Below are positions 59,701 to 64,000 of a stretch of DNA of 64,000 bases, in pieces. Each line of letters starts with the position of its first letter. Within the stretch, counting starts at the first letter, position 1. The DNA is from Rhynchonema sp. JSB1_4 (Eukaryota; Nematoda; Chromadorea; Monhysterida; Xyalidae): positions 34,037-98,036 of the forward strand of contig JASAMV010002598.1 in NCBI GenBank assembly GCA_030248065.1, in the 5' to 3' direction. The notes beneath the pieces are model-generated. The model saw nothing but the letters and a program-made list of their open reading frames with translations. It was not told where the DNA came from and did no database searches. A program made the position numbers and the translations under genes.

Positions 59701-62449
59701 CGTTACAAAATGTACAGGTTAACCCACCAACTCGCATTACAAAACACAAATAGATAACGACCCAACTAACTTACATACGTACATAGCATCGCAAAATGCG
59801 GATTGGATGCGCAAAATGCGCAAAATTGGACCTCACAGAACACAAACAACACACTATCTACAACTGTAACTCCCCCACGAGCAGGCGCGGTCCCAGTATT
59901 TTTCTCGTTTTGAAACTTTCATGGACTCTTTTGTAAAAGCTCAAAAGTTGCAATGGTTGAAGCCACATTTTTGTTGCAGCGTGCAGCTTCAAGCAGCTGG
60001 TTGCGTCGTTCCCAGCGCACAACGTTGACACACCTCCCAAACCGAGCGGTCTTGTCAAGAACGACTTGGTCATCATCGACAGTGACCCGGTACGCCATAG
60101 GATGGTCATCAAAATCAATTATACGAAGACAACCGATCGAAACGCTACACTCTAACCGCATTTTATAGATTTCGATCAAGTGCAAGGCCGGCCAGTACGC
60201 TTGGCATGACCGCAACGATTGCAACGTCACCAACTGCGAGCTGAAATCGGTGCGATGCGTTGGTGCCGAGCCCGATCCCAAATGGATGCCGGACCCGTCC
60301 GAGTTGCGCTGTGTGCCAGGTGTGTCTTTATTGTCTCTAACTCATACGAGGTGTGAGAATACTGTGGGACCTGCTGCGTGTTCGTTATTTTGATTTTTAT
60401 CCCGCGTAAGCGCTCCCCAAAAACCCCACAAGAAATATACCGGAGTTTCCGCTTAAAGCTCCCGAATAGAGCCATCGGGGGCTCTAAGTTGAAAATTTTC
60501 CACGTACAGCCTCCGGGGGCTCTAATTGAATTTATTTTTTTCTGGACGATCGATTTTTCATCCAACATTGAACTTGCCAAAACAGTTCAAATTTGTGTAT
60601 TATGGACCAAAGCGTGGCACTTTCTTGTTGTTTTTCGGTTGTTTTACCGCGTCTAGATGAAGATCCTCATAATCAGGGTCAAACATGGTATCAGAATGTC
60701 AAAATACTGCTTTAAAGTGTCCCTACTATCAATACTGAAAGCACGCAGGCTTCCGCTTAAAGCCCCCGAGGGCTGTACGTGGAAACGTTTCCACTTAGCC
60801 ACCGGGGCTCTAATTGGATTTGTTCTCTTTGGTCGAGGGGACATTTTCCGCCAATTTCCGCATCGAGCCCCGAGGCTTTAGGTGGAAAACATGGGGCCGT
60901 GTGAACTTTGCGGGTAAGCGCTGGGGCAAAACAACTTGGCAACCAATTTGGCATGGATTTGGATTAGGCCACGACATGCAGCCGTAGGCCCGTATGGCCA
61001 GCTGGCTGATTGGTTGCATTATTTTGTCTCTTACATAATGTTATCATATTAAAAGAAAATGGGTTGGTCTGTGACGCAGTTAGTGCGTATGGCCGTGTAC
61101 CATATGATGCCGAAGCAGGCCAGCGACCATGCCTTGGCACGCCTTTTAGATCTAAGCCTTGTCGTTGAAATAGCGCTTGTCGGCAAAGTCGATAGGGCCA
61201 CCGTGTAGCGATAAGTTTGTTCGTGTCAGGCTGTACCTTGCCGACCTTCATGGCGTGGCCCGGCGTCGTGTTCGTTGATGACAACCTGCAGCAGGGAACG
61301 TTGCCCGAAGGCAGTGAGGTGCAGCTGAAGTGCATGGAGAGCCATGCTTGGCCGGATGGAGACGAAACGAAGACGATGACGTGCAAGAACGGCTTCTGGT
61401 CGCACGACATTGAAAAGTGCCCGAAAAGTTTGTTCACATAATTTGATTAGCACTAACCTAACTTTGTGCATTTGTACGGAGTTGTAGCCCTTCATATTGA
61501 CATTCAAAAAATGATTGCTGTGAAGCGTCTCTTTTCCGTCTGATGTCAAAACTCCACCACTCCCTTTTGAAAAAGAGAAAAGTATCACACAGCCAAAATT
61601 ATTAGCATCCTGGAACAGGGTTGTTTCAAAAAAAAGTTCTTAATAAAAAATATTTTTGTTGAAATTTTTTTGAATCTCACACAAGTTCGGTCTCAGGTGA
61701 AAATTTTTCTACTTTCGAGAAATATGTTGTATCGATTTCATTTATCCTGATGCGTCATTTCCAACGTTTTTTCTAATAAGAAAATTTTCCTCAAATAAAT
61801 CAAAATTTTTTTTAAATAAGCTCGTCAGTTAAAATTTTTTTCAATCGTACCGTTATGCGTACCACAAGCATCACGTCCTTAGATTTCTCCTTGTTTGCGC
61901 TTTTTTCGAACGGAAATGGAAGCAGTTTTGACCTCAACTGTACGATCGGTGGTCGTTGGATTGATGAAAAAAGCCAACACTGCACTTATACATATTTTCA
62001 CGTCTCTTATCCACGTTTTGAGCCAAAGGGGTTGGCCCGGTCTAAAACCACTATAAGTCAATCACTATTCAATTTTGCTGCGCAGCTTGAAAACAAAAGT
62101 CAAATTGGTCAGGATGAATGACTGCTTAAAAATAGTGGCATGAAGCGCCTATCCAACCATTCGTGGACACTTCGAAGAAACATCCACTGAACGATGATCA
62201 ACAGTTGGTATTCAAGTCCGAGACTAATCCGTTTGGTGCCCTCAGGTTGCCCGCCCTTCACCGCGCTCCCGGAGGGCGTTGAGCTCGATGCGCCGTCCTC
62301 CCAGTCTTGCCGCTCCCCGTTCACCGAGGGCTGCGTGTTGACGGCGCGCTGTTTGAATGGACACCAACCAATCGGCACACAACCGTTCGACACAAACGTC
62401 AAATGTCACAACGGAAAATGGACGCACCAATTGCAACAGTGTTTCGCTG
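32697..62449 (+). CDS. Secreted kelch-propeller plus sushi protein (whole gene, partial)
   Basis: Exons in order: 32697-32775 (signal peptide), 36980-37183, 44602-44777, 49487 to about 49965, 56813-57092, 59980-60089, 60169-60319, 61230-61427 and 62246-62449. Phases agree at every junction except 49487 to 56813, where an exon is probably missing: the only good donors give phase 2 but the acceptor needs phase 0. The 3' end is not in the window. The architecture is a signal peptide, kelch-like blades, then at least three sushi (CCP) modules. I know of no well-described family with this combination. An extracellular matrix or cell-surface recognition protein is an inference. The introns (4.2, 7.4, 4.7, about 6.8 and 2.9 kb, and shorter ones) are loaded with transposons. 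Confidence 0.78.
33176..33365. repeat. CAACACGAGC foldback, diverged copy
   Basis: Contains CACCAACACGAGCAAGATTTCG and, at the right end, GCTGCGAAATCGAGCGCATG with TAGTTTGCCTTTA. It is a worn copy of the family at 41447. The centre has GAATGTTTCACTATTTTGCC. Confidence 0.55.
33910..34603. mobile_element. hAT-like MITE with CAGGGTTGTTTCAAAA ends
   Basis: The ends CAGGGTTGTTTC and TTTTCAACCCTG are flanked by an exact 8-bp duplication GTTGGCAG (33902-33909 and 34604-34611). The interior differs from the other CAGGG families, so it is a separate subfamily. Partial relatives: 44120 onward and 61616-61850. Confidence 0.85.
34756..35658. mobile_element. hAT-like MITE carrying a nested TA element
   Basis: CAGGG ends are flanked by an exact 8-bp duplication CCCGCGTG (34748-34755 and 35659-35666). 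The body matches the element at 26951. At 34951-35314 a TATAGTCCA foldback is inserted, exactly at the TA of GTGTTTACGTCATTTC in the intact copy. Confidence 0.9.
34951..35314. mobile_element. TATAGTCCA foldback MITE, copy 2 (nested)
   Basis: The ends are TATAGTCCAGCCACAAGCTC and GAGCTAGTGGCTGGACTATA. Comparison with the empty site in the element at 26951 shows a TA duplication, which indicates a Tc1/mariner-type target. About 364 bp, non-coding. Confidence 0.88.
35797..36844. mobile_element. TTAA foldback interrupted by a CCGGAG element
   Basis: TTAA edges at 35797 and 36841. The arms AAGCGGCCCCGCCGCTATTG and CAATAGCGGCGGGGCTAC pair over about 270 bp, including ATCGATCCACCAAGATGGCC with its complement. 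The CCGGAG foldback (36113-36582) is inserted near the axis at a TA. Confidence 0.78.
36113..36582. mobile_element. CCGGAG foldback element, copy 2
   Basis: Nearly identical to 8530-8964, with TA at both edges. It shows low divergence between copies in two different genes, so it is probably young. Confidence 0.8.
36980..57092 (+). CDS. Kelch-like propeller exons of the kelch-sushi gene
   Basis: Exon 36980-37183 (ILIYANHKLYSIAGQN) joins 44602-44777 (GTGELFVCGCY, then MERSAVATDNQ) in frame, and that joins 49487 (GTIYVTGGFGDKKK, RHAMARFNNGTMMVGTLG). Exon 56813-57092 reads VCGGRDVSSCERYDPRTNW, then HQMLLVGDRLVAVGGWDHS and IYEFKEGKW. The double-Gly then Tyr/Trp spacing of kelch repeats is clear in the last two exons and weak in the first two. 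Conserved Cys pairs (CGCY, ECPYSC, SSCERYD) suit a secreted propeller. The 3' boundary near 49965 is unresolved. Confidence 0.72.
37338..38597. mobile_element. Two abutting TTAA foldbacks sharing one TTAA
   Basis: 37338-37951 and 37948-38597 are each palindromes with ends TTAAAGGGGG or CTTTAAAGAGGGC and GGCCCCCTTTAA. The TTAA at 37948-37951 serves as the right end of the first and the left end of the second. Arms include TTTCGCATTTCAAACC and AGGAGATGC-CCTTCAAGAGG. The octamer TGAAACAT lies at the axis of the second (38271). Confidence 0.82.
38843..39705. repeat. Deleted hAT-like MITEs and a duplicated flank
   Basis: 38843-39021 and about 39560-39703 are internally deleted CAGGGTTGG elements. 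Both are followed by the same flank (GGCA-CCCCACTAACACGCACGCA). Part of that flank also appears inverted at 39250-39310 within a palindrome around 39100-39250, so a local inverted duplication is likely. Confidence 0.6.
40045..41101. repeat. 1.06-kb palindrome with small palindromes in its arms
   Basis: AGGGCGCGTATAGATTGAAC at the left pairs with its complement at 41101. The arms are about 430 bp, separated by about 200 bp. Each arm itself contains two or three inverted pairs of CTGGAAATATTTCTGGAGC. Both arms encode the same spurious open frame. Intron of the kelch-sushi gene. Confidence 0.85.
41447..41637. mobile_element. CAACACGAGCCCGATTTCG foldback, best copy
   Basis: AAAGGCAAACTACGCCAACA and its complement form the ends. 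About 190 bp, with GTGAAACATTCATACGTGG near the middle. This is the clearest member of the family. Confidence 0.8.
41811..43684. mobile_element. Three-level nested palindromes
   Basis: Outer arms CATATCAGCTCCCTGTCTGAG (41813) and CTCAGACAGGGAGCTGATGTG (43683). Within is a TTAA-ended foldback, 42409-43415 (TTTAAAGGGAAAATTGCACA and complement). Its right part contains a third foldback, 42948-43306, with ends TATAGTGTTTCC and GGAAACACTATA. Each level has its own target-type ends. Confidence 0.82.
44925..45085. repeat. TTTTCAGGCCCGG tandem block with TTAGGC
   Basis: Repeats of TTTTCAGGCCCGG-like units, then CCCATTTATAGGCTTAGGCT. It is the inverted equivalent of 12890-13062. A separate GC-rich palindrome (GGCCAGGACCGGGGCC) follows at 45160-45240. 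Confidence 0.6.
46415..47998 (+). mobile_element. Penelope-like retroelement, 5' truncated, with inverted partial copy
   Basis: 46858-47998 is a forward fragment. 46415-46857 is an inverted copy of its 3' part, so the two ends are complementary. A 12-bp duplication AAATTTCGGTTT flanks the unit (46403-46414 and 47999-48010). The open frame 46848-47816 carries the end of a reverse transcriptase (thumb region, FLDINISQRNTHIE) followed by a C-terminal GIY-YIG domain (YELTCSCPQGYTYIGSTTRT, KQRVQEH). This domain order and inverted-end structure are typical of canonical Penelope elements. The open frame is intact but lacks the catalytic polymerase motifs, so this copy cannot move by itself. Intron of the kelch-sushi gene. 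Confidence 0.88.
47860..47900 (+). ncRNA. Hammerhead-ribozyme-like core in the Penelope end
   Basis: CTGACGAG is followed by a hairpin GACACT-ATTG-AGTGTC and then CGAAA, matching the CUGANGA, stem II, GAAA order of a hammerhead. One G is bulged and no convincing stem I or III was found. Penelope elements are known to carry hammerheads. The inverted copy at 46480-46512 has the same sequence. It may be a degenerate relic. Confidence 0.35.
48195..48560. repeat. TTTTCCATTTCCATTTTCC foldback, copy 2
   Basis: The ends GGGCACCCTTAGTCATGGTGG and ACTATGACCAAGGGCGCCC flank four alternating blocks of AAAATGGAAATGG and complement. It is centred near 48390 with AATGAAACATTTTCAG in the left arm. Related to 17805-18045. 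Confidence 0.7.
48561..49486. other. Intron sequence, no repeat recognised
   Basis: About 900 bp upstream of the third kelch exon without an obvious palindrome. Two small open frames at 48994 and 49330 show no family resemblance. Confidence 0.4.
50430..53060 (-). mobile_element. Naiad-like Penelope element, GIY-YIG before reverse transcriptase
   Basis: A strongly AT-rich block on the - strand. Reading from 53043: a Cys-rich start (ERDTCKTCDHI), then a GIY-YIG domain at about 52330-52712 (QYVGQTKRAIRTRFSEH), a linker, and reverse transcriptase pieces at 51330-50917 (TLYCIPKFHKHP) and 50866-50528 (TKGIPMGGNAS, YIDDI). An AATAAA on the - strand lies near 50440. The GIY-YIG domain comes first, as described for the Naiad and Chlamys clades and opposite to the element at 46415. 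Several frame changes interrupt it, including a 7-base T run at 52732-52738, and a TGA replaces an expected Cys codon at 52710-52712. Probably a decayed copy. Confidence 0.8.
53080..53165. repeat. Fragment of the CAACACGAGC foldback
   Basis: CACCAACACGAGCCCGATTTCG followed by GTGTATTCAAAAC, as in the right half of the full element at 41447. It abuts the 5' side of the Naiad-like element. Confidence 0.6.
53354..53480. repeat. Solo end of a CAGGGTTGG element
   Basis: CAGGGTTGGATTAAAAAAAA and an AT-rich run resembling the core at 300-420. No matching right end was found. Confidence 0.4.
53638..53929. mobile_element. TATTGGTCGCACAATGACT foldback, copy 3
   Basis: The ends TATTGGTCGCACAATGACTG and GGTCATTGTGCGACCAATA are conserved. 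AAATGTTTCAGAG is near the centre. It lies in the intron before exon 56813. Confidence 0.75.
54312..54769. mobile_element. hAT-like MITE, GACGGCG subtype, copy 2
   Basis: CAGGGTTGGGCAAAAAACGA at the left and CGTTTTTTGCCCAACCCTG at the right. It is about 90% like 13668-14175 by eye. No 8-bp duplication is visible, so the flank may have rearranged. Confidence 0.75.
54925..56229. repeat. Composite nested foldback (three elements)
   Basis: Outer arms TAGTCTGTTGATTTTATTTC and its complement at 56205-56229. The left part is itself a palindrome, 54958-55200 (GAGCGGGCTGGGTCGACGCCATTC paired, with AATGTTTCA in both arms). Next comes an element with ends CCAGTGGTTTTTAAAA (about 55202) and TTATTAACCACTGG (about 56195). 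That element holds the TATTGGTCGC foldback at 55690-55967. Confidence 0.72.
55690..55967. mobile_element. TATTGGTCGCACAATGACT foldback, copy 4
   Basis: Ends intact, about 278 bp, closely similar to 28061-28337. GAATGTTTCAGACCTGC is near the axis. Confidence 0.8.
56230..56308. repeat. ATGCGGACTGCGGACATTGGACATA hairpin, copy 2
   Basis: Same 80-bp hairpin as 27984-28064, again directly abutting another foldback. Confidence 0.65.
57315..57588. mobile_element. TATAGTAAATTTCTAATTTCG foldback, copy 1
   Basis: The ends TATAGTAAATTTCTAATTTC and complement flank GCAGGGAAACTCCCGTTCGA and its complement. AAATGTTTCAGTC sits almost exactly at the axis (57447). Edges of TA suggest a TA target. Second copy at 63699-63952. 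Confidence 0.8.
57870..58065. mobile_element. CAACACGAGC foldback, copy in last kelch intron
   Basis: The right arm ACCTTCGAAATCGGGCTCGT is intact and the left arm is worn (CACCAATATGAGCTCGACTT). AGTGAAACATTCTGACGTGG is near the middle. Confidence 0.7.
58136..58413. mobile_element. TATTGGTCGCACAATGACT foldback, copy 5
   Basis: Same family as 28061 and 55690, 278 bp, with AAATGTTTCAGACCCGC near the axis. Confidence 0.78.
58470..59549. repeat. 1.08-kb near-perfect palindrome
   Basis: TTAAAGTGACTCTACAATTG at the left pairs with its complement ending at 59549. The arms are about 510 bp with few mismatches by eye, separated by about 40 bp that contain GATAATGTTTCAGC at the axis. It has no coding capacity and lies in the intron before the first sushi exon. 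Confidence 0.88.
59550..59979. other. Intron remainder before the first sushi exon
   Basis: No repeat or exon was recognised apart from the acceptor (TTTTTGTTGCAG) that opens exon 59980. Confidence 0.4.
59980..62449 (+). CDS. Three sushi (CCP) modules of the kelch-sushi gene
   Basis: Module 1 is split over 59980-60089 (starts ACSFKQL) and 60169-60319 (SIKCKAGQYAWHD to ELRCVPG). Module 2 is exon 61230-61427 (CTLPTFMAWPGVV, LPEGSEVQLKCMESHAWPDG, TCKNGFWSHDIEKC). Module 3 is exon 62246-62449 (CPPFTALPEGVELD, VLTARCLNGHQPIG, VKCHNGKWTHQLQQC). Modules 2 and 3 have the Cys pattern with the Gly-x-Trp before the last Cys. Phase-1 introns flank the modules, as is usual for shuffled extracellular domains. 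The final donor at 62450 shows that the gene continues. Confidence 0.85.
60440..60890. repeat. CCGGAG foldback element, diverged copy 3
   Basis: The left end TACCGGAGTTTCCGCTTAAAG is clear and the right end is worn (GGTGGAAAACATGG). The internal block ATGAAGATCCTCATAATCAGG matches the other two copies. Intron between sushi exons. Confidence 0.7.
61616..61850. repeat. CAGGGTTGTTTCAAAA element, worn and shortened
   Basis: The left end matches 33910. The body has the same AAATATGTTGTAT-GATTTCAT segment, and the right end is degenerate (TTTTTTTCAATCG). Confidence 0.55.
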
Positions 62450-62908
62450 GTATGTTTTTGCTTTCATTTTTCACAGAAACTGCCCGTCAGAAAAAGCATG
62501 ATAAAGATTCGTTGTTGCTACAATGTAAAGCAAGGTAACAAACTAGGGTGGCAAACTTGTCAGACCCGTGTTTGGCGGAAGTTCAAAACGCTTTTGGTCA
62601 CAGTCCCGTCATTATCGCTCATATTTTTGTGTTTTTTTGTTGGTTGCCACGGAGATGAGGAACTTCTCGTTTGACGAATTTTGCAAAAATGCCTGTTATG
62701 AAATAAAATCGATCCACGAGCGCAGCTGATCTGGAGAAAACGATCGACTTATTGATGCACGTTGTGAACCTGACAATCAGAATTTCAAAAAATGATGCAC
62801 TTTTGCTTTCACGTGACTGTAGGCAAGCAGCAGGATTACGGTAGGTCAGCACACGTTCAACGTGGCGCAGAACGTTCATGCGAAATATTTTGTTCTAGAT
62901 GCTACAGC

Positions 62909-63076
62909 CAGGGTTGGGCAAAAAAAAACGACGGCGTGTTTTCTTAAAAAAAACGACGTTTTTTTCAAAAAACACGCCTGGGTCGTTTTTCGTTTTTTTT
63001 AAATCCTGAATTTCCTTGATTTTCCCTGATTTTTCAGGGAAAGTACCCTGATTGTCAAGGAAAATCAATTTTTTGT
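62909..63076. repeat. hAT-like MITE, GACGGCG subtype, 5' fragment
   Basis: CAGGGTTGGGCAAAAAAAAA followed by 160 bp matching 13668-13850, then it stops at GTCAATTTTCTGAC. Confidence 0.7.
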
Positions 63077-63400
63077 CAATTTTCTGACAATGTGCACAAG
63101 AACAAAATAATGACAACGACGACATATCAAAAACATTTTTGTCATAAATATCATTTTTGTCATACAGACAACAAGTGCACAATACAGTCGTGCAGTTTTG
63201 TACACTTGTTGATTGCACAAAACATTATTGTCATAAATGTCATAGAGTCAACAAGCGTACAATACAGTCGTGCTAATGTACACTTGTTGACGCATGTATT
63301 AGCTGTGCTTAATTTATTATTGTCACACAGTCAACAAGCGTACAAAACGCACCCCCGTGTTTTGTACAGTTGTTTACAGTCAACAAGTGTCTAGTTACCA
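63077..63400. repeat. GTCAACAAGTGTACAA hairpin array
   Basis: About three imperfect units of roughly 100 bp, each with GTCAACAAGCGTACAA-like sequence facing TTGTACACTTGTTGA. Looks like a small tandem array of hairpins. Confidence 0.5.
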
Positions 63401-63698
63401 GAATTTATTGTGGCGACTGGACTAAACATTTCGTCTGCTTTAAAACTGTAGTTTTCGCGCGCTACAAGCCCAGCCAAAGAAATGTTTCGAGTGACCCGCG
63501 CCCGCGTTTGCATGGCCGCACTTGCGGGCGCGGGTCTGGGACATAGAATATTTTTCTGACCCGCGACGTGCGCCCGGTGGCGCTCGTTGTTTAGAGTGGT
63601 GCGCCAAGTTTAGTGTGGCGCGCGATGTTTGAAGAAAGAATAGGATAAAAAACGTTACCAAAACTTGCTGTGGCGCTCAAAGCATGATCAAGAGTTGC

Positions 63699-63952
63699 TA
63701 TAGTAAGTTTCTAATTTCGTTGCCTCATGCATTTTTACAGACGCAGGGAAACTCCCGTTCGAAGTCGAGCCAGACACCGAGCTGAACACACTGTCAACAA
63801 GCCACGCAGCTGGCACACACAGTTTGTGTGGCCGAAACATTCGAAACGCACACGAGCCAGCTGCGTGGATTGTTGTCTGCCCCCACTTCGAACGGGAGTT
63901 TCCTTGCATCTGTAAAAATGCATGAGGCAACGAAATTAGAAATTTACTTATA
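63699..63952. mobile_element. TATAGTAAATTTCTAATTTCG foldback, copy 2
   Basis: The arms match 57315-57588, including GAAACTCCCGTTCGAAGTCG and complement. CCGAAACATTCGAAACG is at the axis (63838). Confidence 0.78.
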
Positions 63953-64000
63953 CACGTGATCTCAGTGGCTCTCCAAATGTGAGCAGTACGTAACTGAACG

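Overview
This is animal nuclear DNA, probably from a protostome invertebrate. It has spliced genes with short GT-AG introns, and most non-coding sequence consists of palindromic (foldback) transposon remnants. Short runs of TTAGGC, the nematode-type telomere repeat, occur inside some repeats. They are only a weak hint of Nematoda. No rRNA gene, intact tRNA gene, CRISPR array or prokaryotic feature was seen. Exon coordinates come from reading by eye: splice motifs, reading phase and comparison with remembered family sequences.

Layout. (1) 1-1665: repeats and unassigned sequence. (2) 1666-7876, + strand: three tandem ionotropic-receptor-like (IR, iGluR family) genes. The third has a frameshift ahead of its last membrane helix. 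(3) 8133-26425, - strand: one large gene for a KIF21-type kinesin, followed through 35 coding exons from the start codon to the middle of the C-terminal WD40 propeller. The last propeller blades are not in the window. (4) 26426-32696: a divergent intergenic region made almost entirely of nested foldback elements. (5) 32697-62449, + strand: one secreted protein gene spread over about 30 kb, with a signal peptide exon, kelch-like beta-propeller exons and three sushi (CCP) modules. Its 3' end is beyond the window. Its introns hold very large palindromes and two kinds of Penelope-like retroelement, one of them with a GIY-YIG domain upstream of the reverse transcriptase (Naiad-like).

The repeats fall into families that can be recognised by target-site duplications: 8 bp (hAT-like), TTAA (piggyBac-like) and TA (Tc1/mariner-like), plus long perfect-arm foldbacks. 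They are nested up to three deep, so insertion order can be read directly. The most striking unexplained signal is the octamer ATGTTTCA (or its complement), present about fifty times in the window. It often lies at the exact centre of palindromes that otherwise share no sequence.
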